Shown piece by piece: positions 41,763 to 50,456 of a stretch of DNA of 64,000 bases. The stretch is from Moheibacter stercoris (GTDB lineage Bacteria > Bacteroidota > Bacteroidia > Flavobacteriales > Weeksellaceae): the NCBI RefSeq assembly GCF_040545805.1, contig NZ_JBEPMO010000006.1:86255-150254 (forward strand). The letters run 5' to 3'. The position numbers and the translations under genes are program-made. The notes under the pieces were generated by a model, which was given only the letters and a program-made list of their open reading frames with translations, ran no database searches and was not told where the DNA came from. How positions within the stretch are numbered: the stretch's first letter is position 1; each line of letters opens with the position of its first letter.

Positions 41763-42821
41763 ATGAAAATTCTCATCACAGGAACCGCAGGATTTATCGG
41801 TAGTCATTTAGCCAATAAATTAATTGCAAGAGGCGACGAAATTGTTGGATTGGATTCCATCAATGATTATTACGACATCCGAGTAAAATATGGTCGATTG
41901 GAAAGATCTGGAATTCTTCAAGATAAAATCCACTACAATAAAATGATTCAGAGTTCTAAATTTTCCAACTATAAATTCATCCAATTAAATTTGGAAGACA
42001 AAGCAAATTTAGAAGCTTTATTTACAGCTGAGAAATTTGATAAAGTCATCAATCTAGCGGCTCAAGCAGGTGTACGTTATTCTCTTACAAATCCTGATGC
42101 CTATATTGATGCAAATATCGTCGGATTTTTAAATATTTTGGAGTGCTGTCGCCACCACAACATCAAGCATTTGACTTATGCAAGTAGTTCTAGTGTTTAC
42201 GGTTTGAACGAAGCACAACCATTTTCTACAAAAGACAATGTTGACCATCCGATGAGTTTATATGCTGCAAGTAAAAAATCCAATGAATTGATGGCACATA
42301 CCTATAGCCATTTATTCAAAATTCCTACAACTGGATTACGATTTTTTACGGTATATGGACCTTGGGGAAGACCTGATATGGCTTTGTTCTTATTTACAAA
42401 AGCCATTTTTGAAGACAAACCAATCGACGTTTTCAACAATGGAAATATGCAACGTGATTTTACTTATATCGATGATATTGTAGAAGGTATAACCCGAGTA
42501 AACGATAATCCGCCAAAGGAAAATCCAAATTGGGATCCTAATTCTGATGATGCATCTGTTTCGTCAGCACCTTATAAAATTTACAATATTGGAAATAACA
42601 ATCCGGTTAAGTTGATGGATTTCATCACGGCTTTGGAAAATAAAATTGGTAAAACTGCTGAGAAAAAATTTCTCCCTTTACAAGCTGGAGATGTCCCTTC
42701 AACTTATGCAGATGTTTCAGATTTAATTCGCGATTTAGATTACAAACCCGAAACTTCCATTCAAGAAGGTATTGATCAATTTGTAGATTGGTACAAAGAA
42801 TTTTTTGAAATAAAAGACTAA
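41763..42821 (+). CDS. NAD-dependent epimerase, UDP-glucuronate 4-epimerase-like
   Basis: 352 residues, extended SDR family. GxxGxxG is GTAGFIGSHLA (7-17), the NAD ribose-binding Asp is in VGLDSINDYYD, and the catalytic Tyr-x3-Lys is in SLYAASKKSNE. The 'SINDYYD' signature and the FFTVYGPWGRPDMA segment match UDP-glucuronate 4-epimerases (LpsL/Cap1J group), which make UDP-galacturonate. That would supply an acidic sugar for the polysaccharide. Confidence 0.9.
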   Translation: MKILITGTAGFIGSHLANKLIARGDEIVGLDSINDYYDIRVKYGRLERSGILQDKIHYNKMIQSSKFSNYKFIQLNLEDKANLEALFTAEKFDKVINLAAQAGVRYSLTNPDAYIDANIVGFLNILECCRHHNIKHLTYASSSSVYGLNEAQPFSTKDNVDHPMSLYAASKKSNELMAHTYSHLFKIPTTGLRFFTVYGPWGRPDMALFLFTKAIFEDKPIDVFNNGNMQRDFTYIDDIVEGITRVNDNPPKENPNWDPNSDDASVSSAPYKIYNIGNNNPVKLMDFITALENKIGKTAEKKFLPLQAGDVPSTYADVSDLIRDLDYKPETSIQEGIDQFVDWYKEFFEIKD

Positions 42822-42839
42822 TTCATTTTTCCCTTTGAG

Positions 42840-43835
42840 ATGCAACCATTAGTTTCCGTCAATATTCCTGTTTTTAAATGCGAAGATTTTATAGTTCGTT
42901 GTTTGGATTCTGTCAAAAATCAGACCTATCAAAATCTAGAAATCATATTGGTCAATGATTGTACTCCTGACAATTCTGTTGTTTTAATTGAAAAATATCA
43001 AACTAAACATCCAGATTTAAATTTGGTACTTTACCACAATGAGACCAATCAAGGATTGTCCGTTGTAAGAAACAAAGCCATAGAAAAATCTACTGGAAAG
43101 TATATTTATATGTTGGATAGTGATGATTTTATAACACCAAATTGTATAGAGGAATTAGTCAAAATTTCAGAAGAATCTCAATCAGATATTACAGTTGGAG
43201 AAACGATTTGTTGGGATTCAAAAGATGGGAAAGAAAAAATATTATTTCCGATTAGAGCCTCTGGAAATTCAATTGAGGGTAATGATCTAATTTTTGAGAG
43301 ATTTATCGAAGGTGATTGGCCAATTATAGGTCCCAATAAATTGTATAACCGGGAATGGATACTCACCAATAACTTAAAATTTATTCCTGGACTTTATTCT
43401 CAAGACGAGCTATGGGCATTTCATTGTGCTTTTAAACTTAACAAAATATCGTTCTATAAGAAAAAAACTTACATTTATTACCTTCACGGAGCTTCGACTA
43501 TTTTTAATAAAAAGAAAATTAATTTTGAAAATCACCAAACCATTGTAGAATGGTTTACCAAGGCTTACAATGAAACTACTCCATTTCGCCAAAAACTAAT
43601 TAAAAAGAAGTTGATCAATTTTAAAGAAACTAGCTTACAAATGCAATGGAGATCTTTGCGCGACGATGTTACCTATTGGAAACAAAACTACAAACGTTTG
43701 AAAAAAGCACCGAAGCTTACATTTCTTGATTACTTCTCTTCGGATTTTGATATTCAATTGAAAAAAAAGAACTTCCTTCAAAACCTTCCGACCGAATTAG
43801 GGTATCGTCTATTTAAATGGCGATATGAAAGATAA
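42840..43835 (+). CDS. GT2 family glycosyltransferase
   Basis: 331 residues. GT-A motifs VSVNIPVFKCEDFIVRCLDSV, IILVNDCTPDNS, NQGLSVVRNKAIEKSTGK and YMLDSDDFITP are clear. The C-terminal half is Lys- and Trp-rich. It follows the epimerase by 18 bp and closes the plus-strand group. Only 8 bp separate its stop from the convergent acyltransferase pseudogene. Confidence 0.92.
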   Translation: MQPLVSVNIPVFKCEDFIVRCLDSVKNQTYQNLEIILVNDCTPDNSVVLIEKYQTKHPDLNLVLYHNETNQGLSVVRNKAIEKSTGKYIYMLDSDDFITPNCIEELVKISEESQSDITVGETICWDSKDGKEKILFPIRASGNSIEGNDLIFERFIEGDWPIIGPNKLYNREWILTNNLKFIPGLYSQDELWAFHCAFKLNKISFYKKKTYIYYLHGASTIFNKKKINFENHQTIVEWFTKAYNETTPFRQKLIKKKLINFKETSLQMQWRSLRDDVTYWKQNYKRLKKAPKLTFLDYFSSDFDIQLKKKNFLQNLPTELGYRLFKWRYER

Positions 43836-43843
43836 TTTTTGAA

Positions 43844-44946
43844 TTATTCAAAAAACAATTTCTTTAAATTTCTGTATTTCCACCATTCCTTTTTCATCGT
43901 TGGTCGTTCCACGAAAATGAAGAAAATCGCGGAAATTACTCCAATGACGATTAAGATGAATACCAATCTTAACGTAAAATCGGCAAATACATTTTCCATA
44001 AAGATTTTCCCTTGCATAAATTTATCGAGCACCATATACATAACCCTTTGGTGCAACATATATATCGTATAATACATTCCACCGATGATATAAACTAGTG
44101 GAATCGATAGAAACTTTTTCAAATAAATGGATGAACCTGTTATGGTTAAAATTAGCAACAAATAAATCAAGTCAATTCCATACGGTCGGAATCCATTCCA
44201 AAATAAAATAACAGAAGCGATGCATACTACATCAATCCAAATAGATGGTTTAATTTGATCTTTGTATTCTAAATACAAGTCCGCAGCTAAAAATCCTACA
44301 ATAAAATAGGACAGATAATTAATGAGTGTGATAACTTCTAATGGGATTATAGGATAATAAAAATTTCCATATAAAGATAAATGCAAAAAGTATGATCCTT
44401 CTTGGAATTCGATCCAATTTAAAAAATCAACGCAAATAAAGGTGCCAATAAATAAAATTGAATTTCAACTTCTAAAGACCAAAACACCGGATTTAATACT
44501 GGAAAAGCATCCTAAATAATATTGTGTAAATAGAAGAACGAAGCTAGATAATGCGGCAATAATTCAGCAAAACCTCCCTTATCGGCAAATAAAATATTCA
44601 AGATAAATAAGAGTGTTAAGACGATGATATAAGGTGGTTCCAAACGTGTAATCCTTCGAAATAAATAGGATTTTAATTTCACTTTATTACCTCCATATGC
44701 ATATTGTTTGACAAAAGGTAATCCCAAAATAAATCCAGAAATTCCAAAAAACAACATTACTCCACTAAAACTACTACCAAATAAAAACTCCACGATTGGT
44801 TTGATAGGATTTGGAATTTCGGTTACGCGATCTTCATAATAAGTCATAAAATGACTCAAAACCACCGCCATAATCGCAAAAAAACGAAGTCCATCTATAT
44901 AAGGTATAAAGTTTCCGGTTGCTGTTACACGTTTTAATAGTTTCAT
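43844..44946 (-). pseudogene. Acyltransferase_3 membrane protein broken by a stop codon and a frameshift
   Basis: The N-terminal part (44946 to 44512) opens with FIPYIDGLRFFAIMAVVLSHF and GVMLFFGISGFILGLPF, then hits TAG at 44514-44512 after FYLHNII. Reading through gives DAFPVLNPVFWSLEVEIQFYLLAP, the hallmark W-S-L-x-V-E-x-Q-F-Y-L of the family, so the stop is inside the gene. The frame then stops again at a poly-T run (plus-strand A-run 44421-44426). Adding one base there restores the frame into the C-terminal membrane helices (44386 to 43844). Two lesions imply loss of function. Confidence 0.88.
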
Positions 44947-44952
44947 AGAGTA

Positions 44953-45624
44953 CTATTTGTAATGATTCAGAATCAAGTTTTTTAAATATTTTTCTGAAGT
45001 TTCATGCTCAAAATAATTATTTAACCCTTGTAAATCAATCGAATAACTTTCCCCTTGGTTCAAATAGATTTTCTGAGCGTTCAAACCTAATTCCCGTTCG
45101 AAAGCTTCCACCACTTCTTGAATCGAAAAGTTTCTCAAATAAGCAATATTGTAAATTTTATTGAGTTCTTTTTCATTCAAAATCCAGAGTACCAACTTGG
45201 CAACATCTTGCACATCGATCAAGTTTCTTTTGGCATTTTGGTGAATGGTGATTTCATCTTGATTCAAAATAGATCGATAGATGTAATTCATCAATAAATT
45301 AGGATTCCCACCCTTCCCTACTGCATTGCTAACTCGAGCAATCAAATAACGATTGGATATAGTAGAAACAATGTGTTCCATAGCCAATTTATGATTCACA
45401 TAAGGACTATCATTTTTGGAGGAATCGTAAATACTACAAGTGCTGAAATAGACAAAAATTTTGGATGGATTTTCCTCTAAAGTTTTGCGAAGTAAATTTT
45501 CTTCTCGTAAAAATTGTTCAGGATCTTTTTCCAAGGAATTGGAAACACCTGATGCGAAAAAAACTACATCATCGCGATCAGCTTCTCTAAAAGCATTGGC
45601 AATCAATCCATTTCCAATTATCAT
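44953..45624 (-). CDS. NAD(P)-dependent sugar epimerase/dehydratase-like protein
   Basis: 223 residues, shorter than the usual 300. It has a Rossmann start MIIGNGLIANAF, a FSTCSIYD strand and the catalytic Tyr-x3-Lys in YVNHKLAMEHIV, with NLIDVQDVAKLVLWIL typical of extended SDRs. It lacks much of the C-terminal substrate domain. A nucleotide-sugar dehydratase, epimerase or reductase role is likely. A TAGATTTG box lies 33 nt upstream. It precedes the broken acyltransferase by 6 bp. Confidence 0.82.
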   Translation of the reverse strand: MIIGNGLIANAFREADRDDVVFFASGVSNSLEKDPEQFLREENLLRKTLEENPSKIFVYFSTCSIYDSSKNDSPYVNHKLAMEHIVSTISNRYLIARVSNAVGKGGNPNLLMNYIYRSILNQDEITIHQNAKRNLIDVQDVAKLVLWILNEKELNKIYNIAYLRNFSIQEVVEAFERELGLNAQKIYLNQGESYSIDLQGLNNYFEHETSEKYLKNLILNHYK

Positions 45625-45657
45625 AGATATTTAAAATTTAGGTTGTGTTATGATGCG

Positions 45658-45665
45658 CAAATCTA
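45658..45665 (-). promoter_or_regulatory. -7 box TAGATTTG of the short epimerase gene
   Basis: A TAnnTTTG match on the minus strand, 33 nt before the ATG, divergent from menD. Confidence 0.5.
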
Positions 45666-45699
45666 CAATTTTAGAATTTAATCTTTTACAATTTCATAG

Positions 45700-45707
45700 T
45701 ACCTTTG
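45700..45707 (+). promoter_or_regulatory. -7 box TACCTTTG of menD
   Basis: A perfect TAnnTTTG match 19 nt before the TTG start of menD. Confidence 0.65.
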
Positions 45708-45726
45708 CCTATCAAGAATTCAAAGA

Positions 45727-47397
45727 TTGAAGAAGTTTTCGAAAAAGTTAAATGTTCAATTGATTGCTGAAGTTTTCAAAGCTTATGGGATTGAACATAT
45801 CGTCTTGTCTCCAGGCTCAAGAAATGGTGCTTTGTCCACGCATTTCACCCATCATCCCGATTTTAAAACTTATAGCATTGTGGACGAACGTTCCGCAGGA
45901 TTTGTCGCTTTGGGAATGGCGCAACAACTTCAAAAACCTGTTGTGGTTTGTTGTACATCGGGTTCGGCTCTGGTGAATTATTATCCGGCAGTAACCGAAG
46001 CATTCTATCAAAATGTTCCTTTAATCCTTTTATCAGCAGATCGACCAATTCATTTGGTCGATAATTTTGATGGCCAAACCATTCGCCAAAAAGATGCTTT
46101 GAGCTTGCATTCGTATCACAATACGCAATTGGACGAAGATGAATCAACCGAAACCTTGATGGACAATTTGAATTTGATCAAAAAAGCCATCATCAGTTGC
46201 TTTCAGAATTCTGGTCCGATTCACATCAATATGCCTTTTTCGGAACCTTTGTACGAATTTCAAGAAAGTTTGGATATTCAATTTGACGAATTCAATGCCT
46301 CAACCGAATCCAAAGATAAAATCGAAATTGATTACGAGGAATTAGCAGAAAAATGGAACAATTCTTCCAAAAAATTAGTGCTTGTTGGAATGCAATTTCC
46401 TAACGAAGAATTGAATGATTGGATGGAAAAATTAGCCGAAGATGATTCAGTAATCTTGATGACGGAAACAACTTCAAATCTCCATTCGAAACGATTTTTC
46501 AATAAGATTGATTCGGTTATTTATTCGATGGAGGAAATGGAATTGGAAAATCTTAGACCCGAAATTCTTTTAACCATCGGACAAAATGTGGTTTCAAAAA
46601 AAGTAAAATCGTTCATCCGAAATCATCAACCAGAATTTCATTGGCATCTTGATCCTTATTGGCATCCCGATACGTTTCAATGTTTGACAAACAAAATCAA
46701 ATCAGAATCATTGGCATTCTTGAAAAATTTCGTTCCGAAGATTCAATCGCAAAATTCCACTTACTATACAAATTGGAATTCGATTCGAATCGAAAAAGAA
46801 ACCAAACAAAAAGAATTTGCCGAAATAACTAGGTTTTCAGATTTCAAAGCAATTGAAAAATTAATTGAAACATTTCCAGAAAATAGCCAAGTCCAATACA
46901 GCAATTCATCAGTCATTCGATACGCGCAATTATTTGACCACCGAAAAGATGTAGAAATTTTCTGCAATCGCGGAACAAGTGGTATCGACGGATGTACTTC
47001 AACGGCTGCTGGAGCAAGTTTGGTTAACCATAAACAGACTATTTTGGTTACGGGCGACATCAGTTTCTTTTATGACAGCAATGGTTTGTGGAACAATTAT
47101 ATTCCAAGCAATTTCCGAATTATTTTGATCAATAACGGCGGTGGAAATATTTTCAAAATCATTCCTGGTCCAGATCAATCGGGGGTTGTGGAATCGGTTT
47201 TTGAAACACGTCATCATCTAAAAGCCAATCATTTGGCAGCAATGTATGGTTTTGATTATGTGGAAATTCAATCGATGGAAAAATTAACTGAGGAACTTTC
47301 CAAATTCTACATAGAATCAGGCAAACCCAAAATCATGGAAATCAACACTTCTGATATTCAGAATGCTGAAATCATGCGGGAATATTTCAAAATTTAA
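45727..47397 (+). CDS. menD: MenD, SEPHCHC synthase of menaquinone biosynthesis
   Basis: 556 residues, a thiamine diphosphate enzyme joining 2-oxoglutarate-derived succinic semialdehyde to isochorismate. It opens with NVQLIAEVFKAYGIEHIVLSPGSRNGAL, carries the catalytic-Glu region SIVDERSAGFVALGMA, CCTSGSALVNYYPAV, and the ThDP-binding ILVTGDISFFYDSNGLWNN with INNGGGNIF. Length is normal. TTG 45727 is the start, supported by the -7 box and by the N-terminus. No other men gene lies in the window. The stop overlaps the convergent NlpC/P60 gene by 4 bp. Confidence 0.96.
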   Translation: MKKFSKKLNVQLIAEVFKAYGIEHIVLSPGSRNGALSTHFTHHPDFKTYSIVDERSAGFVALGMAQQLQKPVVVCCTSGSALVNYYPAVTEAFYQNVPLILLSADRPIHLVDNFDGQTIRQKDALSLHSYHNTQLDEDESTETLMDNLNLIKKAIISCFQNSGPIHINMPFSEPLYEFQESLDIQFDEFNASTESKDKIEIDYEELAEKWNNSSKKLVLVGMQFPNEELNDWMEKLAEDDSVILMTETTSNLHSKRFFNKIDSVIYSMEEMELENLRPEILLTIGQNVVSKKVKSFIRNHQPEFHWHLDPYWHPDTFQCLTNKIKSESLAFLKNFVPKIQSQNSTYYTNWNSIRIEKETKQKEFAEITRFSDFKAIEKLIETFPENSQVQYSNSSVIRYAQLFDHRKDVEIFCNRGTSGIDGCTSTAAGASLVNHKQTILVTGDISFFYDSNGLWNNYIPSNFRIILINNGGGNIFKIIPGPDQSGVVESVFETRHHLKANHLAAMYGFDYVEIQSMEKLTEELSKFYIESGKPKIMEINTSDIQNAEIMREYFKI

Positions 47398-47915
47398 AGG
47401 ATTCGTGTTGCTTTCACAAAGCGTTTGTTCCAATAAGTTTCTTCTAGTGAACTAATGATAACACCTTTGGAAGTTGAAGAATGAATGAAAAAGATTTCGC
47501 CATTTTTAACGGTTTCGACAATTCCAACGTGACTAATGGAAGATCCTGAAGTATTGAAAAAGACCAAATCACCTTCTTTGACTTCGCGTAAACGAATTTC
47601 TTTTCCCAAATTGGCTTGTTCTCTTGAAATACGAGGCATCTTCACACCGATTGCATCAAAGGAATTAAATACCAACCCCGAACAATCCAAACCAGTTTTG
47701 GTTGTTCCTCCATATTTATAAGGAGTTCCCAAAAACTTTTTGGCTTCTTTTAAAACAGTAGAAACTTCTTTTTTAAGAGACGAATTTTTAGAGTTATCCA
47801 CTTTCGTCACCCGATTATTGGCTTGCGAAGATTTATACGTAACTCTTTTGGTTGAATGACAAGAAGATAATACAATGATTCCCAAAAATAAAATGCAAAA
47901 TGTAGAAAATTTCAT
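47394..47915 (-). CDS. NlpC/P60 (C40) cell-wall peptidase lipoprotein
   Basis: From ATG 47915 the protein has a signal sequence with lipobox IIVLSSC. The catalytic domain (about 60-173) has Cys in GLDCSGLVFNSF, His in SISHVGIVE and a third polar residue in FIHSSTSKGV, the C40 triad. It cleaves D-gamma-glutamyl-diaminopimelate-type bonds in peptidoglycan stems, from the periplasmic face of the outer membrane. The start at 47936 adds seven residues and lies next to the promoter box, so it is less likely. Confidence 0.92.
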   Translation of the reverse strand: MKFSTFCILFLGIIVLSSCHSTKRVTYKSSQANNRVTKVDNSKNSSLKKEVSTVLKEAKKFLGTPYKYGGTTKTGLDCSGLVFNSFDAIGVKMPRISREQANLGKEIRLREVKEGDLVFFNTSGSSISHVGIVETVKNGEIFFIHSSTSKGVIISSLEETYWNKRFVKATRIL

Positions 47916-47937
47916 ACTCCAACTTCTTTGTTTCAAT

Positions 47938-47945
47938 CAAAAATA
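47938..47945 (-). promoter_or_regulatory. -7 box TATTTTTG of the NlpC/P60 gene
   Basis: A TAnnTTTG match on the minus strand, 22 nt before ATG 47915. It decides against the ATG at 47936. Confidence 0.55.
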
Positions 47946-48122
47946 TAACGGAAAATCGAGGTTTTTGGTATTTTTCAACAAAATAATCAACAGGTTTTCC
48001 ATAAATTAAGATTTCCTAGAAATTTAGTACGAAATGAAATTTTAAAAATTTGCACGCATTTTTGTCAAACAAAACACTAAATCCTATATCTTTAGCTAAG
48101 TATTTTATTAATTCCTTTCCGC

Positions 48123-48650
48123 ATGAAACAACTTTATATTCTATCTTTAGGTATCTTATTTCTGGCTTGTAAAAATGAAAACAAAGCAGAAGCTCCAGTC
48201 GTTCAAAAAGAAGAAATTCCAGTAGAATTGATTCAAGAAAATGCCGAAAATGGTAAAAAATGGTTGGAAAAATCCATTGTTGGACATTTCTCCAATGACA
48301 ATCCACCCATGATCATGATGACAACTCCCGACTATTATGAATTTAAAATCGATGCATTAAATGCCGATTTGGGTTTGCCAGGAAGCATAACCAAAGATGA
48401 ATTTACAGCAAAATGGAAAGATAAATTTGACTTGAGTCGGGAGGATGTATATGATGGATTCTTGATTCCAGCACAAGATTTTGGTAAAATCAAAGTAGGA
48501 TCGGTGGAATTTGAGAAAAACTTATCAGATACATTGGTATACAATGTTTTGATCAATGATGAACAATTTGGCGTATCCTATCAATCCATCATTCATTTAA
48601 TTCCAATCGAAAAAGGATTTCAGATTGCCGATCAATTTAACAAGCGATAA
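48123..48650 (+). CDS. Lipoprotein of unknown function
   Basis: 175 residues. The short signal sequence ends in the lipobox LFLAC at about residue 16, so the mature protein is lipidated. The rest is soluble and acidic, with SITKDEFTAKWKDKFDLSREDVYDGF in the middle and a C-terminal strand region. No family recognised. A near-match -7 box lies upstream (TATCTTTA). A bidirectional terminator follows. Confidence 0.75.
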   Translation: MKQLYILSLGILFLACKNENKAEAPVVQKEEIPVELIQENAENGKKWLEKSIVGHFSNDNPPMIMMTTPDYYEFKIDALNADLGLPGSITKDEFTAKWKDKFDLSREDVYDGFLIPAQDFGKIKVGSVEFEKNLSDTLVYNVLINDEQFGVSYQSIIHLIPIEKGFQIADQFNKR

Positions 48651-48664
48651 ATAACCTATAAATA

Positions 48665-48697
48665 AAAAGCAGATGATAACCCCATCTGCTTTTTTTA
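48665..48697. terminator. Bidirectional terminator between the lipoprotein and the first sigma gene
   Basis: AAAAGCAGATG (48665-48675) pairs with CATCTGCTTTT (48683-48693), with an A-run before and a T-run after. It lies directly downstream of both convergent genes; the sigma-factor stop codon touches the T-run. Confidence 0.85.
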
Positions 48698-49240
48698 TCC
48701 TTTTATAATTTCTTGCAATAATTGTTTGGCTCGTAATAATCGAACCTTGACATTGGCCAAAGACAAATCCAATTCCTCCGCAATTTCCTTATAGGTTTTA
48801 TCCTCTAAATAACGAAGTTCAATTATTCTTTTGTATTCTGGTTTTAATTTCGAAATCCATTTCACAACAGCATCATTGTCCTGTTTCAAAATCAAAGATT
48901 CTTCTGGAGTAGGCAAATCTTCTTCAATTTCGAATGTATAATGCTCGTCATCCAAAGAAATTTTCAAAACAGATGACTTTCTGATATGATCAATCATGGT
49001 ATTATGGGCAATCGATAATATCCAAGTTTTAAAATCAAAATCCTCATTGTACAATTTCAATTTCGCAAAAACCTTAGTAAAAGTCTCAATTGCGATGTCT
49101 TCCGATTCGTTTTCGTGTTGAATTTTTGAGTAGATATAACCATATACGGTAGACCAAAACAAGTCCATCAAGACGTTTTGAGCTTGCCTTTTCCCTTTTT
49201 TGGCATCTGCAATAATATTTTGAAGTTTCTGCAAATTCAA
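48695..49240 (-). CDS. ECF-type RNA polymerase sigma factor
   Basis: 181 residues with sigma region 2 (NESEDIAIETFTKVFAKL, FKTWILSIAHNTMIDHIRK) and region 4 (LKPEYKRIIELRYLEDKTYKEIAEELDLSLANVKVRLLRAKQLL). It redirects RNA polymerase to a special promoter set. No anti-sigma gene is adjacent: hemB lies upstream and the terminator downstream. It resembles the stand-alone flavobacterial sigma factors whose regulation is unclear. Confidence 0.92.
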   Translation of the reverse strand: MNLQKLQNIIADAKKGKRQAQNVLMDLFWSTVYGYIYSKIQHENESEDIAIETFTKVFAKLKLYNEDFDFKTWILSIAHNTMIDHIRKSSVLKISLDDEHYTFEIEEDLPTPEESLILKQDNDAVVKWISKLKPEYKRIIELRYLEDKTYKEIAEELDLSLANVKVRLLRAKQLLQEIIKG

Positions 49241-49270
49241 TGATTTCGTATAATTCTTAAAAATAAGGAA

Positions 49271-50260
49271 TTAACCCAATAGTTTTGCTGCTTCCTTAGA
49301 AAAATACGTAAAAATCATATCGGCACCCGCGCGTTTGAACGCTGTTAAACTTTCCAACATCACTTTATCGTGATCCAACCAACCATTTGCTGAGGCTGCT
49401 TTGATCATCGCATATTCACCACTCACTTGAAAAACTGAAACCGGAATGTTATAATTGTCTTTAACCAATTTAACAATGTCCAAATAGGCCATTCCTGGTT
49501 TTACCATCACGATATCAGCTCCTTCCATTATGTCCGCTTCCACTTCTCGAAGTGCTTCCTGAGCATTGTGATAATCCATCTGATAGGTTTTCTTATCTTT
49601 TGGAATGTTAACCGAATCAACAGGTGCGGAATTCAAGGCGTCACGGAAAGGTCCATAAAAGGAACTTGCATATTTGGCTGCATAGGAAATGATTCCAACG
49701 TTGTGAAATCCATTTTCTTCCAAACCTTCACGCAATGCACCAATTCTACCATCCATCATATCAGAAGGTGCTAGAATATCTGCTCCAGCCTCCGCTTGGC
49801 TTATACCCATTTTCACCAAAGCCTCAACCGTTGGATCATTTAAAATTTCACCATTTTCCACAATCCCATCATGCCCGTAAATGGAATATGGATCAAGTGC
49901 AACGTCTGGCATCACAATCATTTCTGGAACAGCATCTTTGATCGCCCGTATCGTTTGTTGCATCAATCCATTTGGATTCCAAGCTTCTTTTCCTGTATTG
50001 TCTTTTAAAGAAGAATCAACTTTCACATACACATTGACAGCTTTGATGCCCAAATTCCAAATTTCCTTGACTTCTTTAATCGTATTGTCCAAGGATTGAC
50101 GATAAATTCCAGGCATAGAAGAAATTTCCTCCTTGAAATTTTTTCCTTCTGCAACAAAAATCGGTAAAACAAAATCATGAGGAGTTAAATGAGACTCTCT
50201 AATCAAACTTCTGATGGATTCATTTTTTCTAAGCCTTCTATGACGATCGTATGGAAACAT
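49271..50260 (-). CDS. hemB: Delta-aminolevulinic acid dehydratase (porphobilinogen synthase) HemB
   Basis: From ATG 50260 the protein is 329 residues. Signatures are YDRHRRLRKNESIRSLIRE, MPDVALDPYSIYGHDGI, APSDMMDGRIGALRE, ISYAAKYASSFYGPFRDAL with the first Schiff-base Lys, and MVKPGMAYLDIV with the second. It joins two 5-aminolevulinate molecules into porphobilinogen for haem synthesis. The metal-site region (MPDVALDPYSIYGHDG) lacks the triple Cys of zinc enzymes, so it should be magnesium-dependent. A start at 50281 lies inside the -7 box and is rejected. Confidence 0.97.
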   Translation of the reverse strand: MFPYDRHRRLRKNESIRSLIRESHLTPHDFVLPIFVAEGKNFKEEISSMPGIYRQSLDNTIKEVKEIWNLGIKAVNVYVKVDSSLKDNTGKEAWNPNGLMQQTIRAIKDAVPEMIVMPDVALDPYSIYGHDGIVENGEILNDPTVEALVKMGISQAEAGADILAPSDMMDGRIGALREGLEENGFHNVGIISYAAKYASSFYGPFRDALNSAPVDSVNIPKDKKTYQMDYHNAQEALREVEADIMEGADIVMVKPGMAYLDIVKLVKDNYNIPVSVFQVSGEYAMIKAASANGWLDHDKVMLESLTAFKRAGADMIFTYFSKEAAKLLG

Positions 50261-50278
50261 GATTCTAAATATTTTTTG

Positions 50279-50286
50279 CAAAGGTA
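50279..50286 (-). promoter_or_regulatory. -7 box TACCTTTG of hemB
   Basis: A perfect TAnnTTTG on the minus strand, 18 nt before ATG 50260. It overlaps the in-frame ATG at 50281, showing that the latter is not the start. Confidence 0.7.
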
Positions 50287-50456
50287 CATATCCGAATTTA
50301 TTTAGGATAAAATATTTGTCATGCTATGATTTCACTCAATTTTCTTAACAAAGATTTGACAGAATTTTAATAGAAATTGGGAGATTCCTACAAGTTTCAC
50401 ACAGTTTTTATTCCTAACTTGTACAAACTAAATAACAATTAAAAATAATTAAAAAT

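Noticed and set aside
43844..44946. Two separate small acyltransferase genes on the minus strand.
   Set aside because: The missing family motif WSLEVEIQFYL is encoded between them across one stop codon and one frameshift, so they are pieces of one broken gene.
48695..50260. hemB and the sigma factor at 48.7 kb as one regulatory operon.
   Set aside because: They are 30 bp apart on the same strand and may share a transcript, but there is no functional link, and hemB has an ordinary housekeeping promoter box.
50380..50456. A TAACTTG-type -7 box before the aldehyde dehydrogenase gene.
   Set aside because: It lacks one T of the TAnnTTTG consensus and there is no supporting -33 element, so I did not list it as a promoter.
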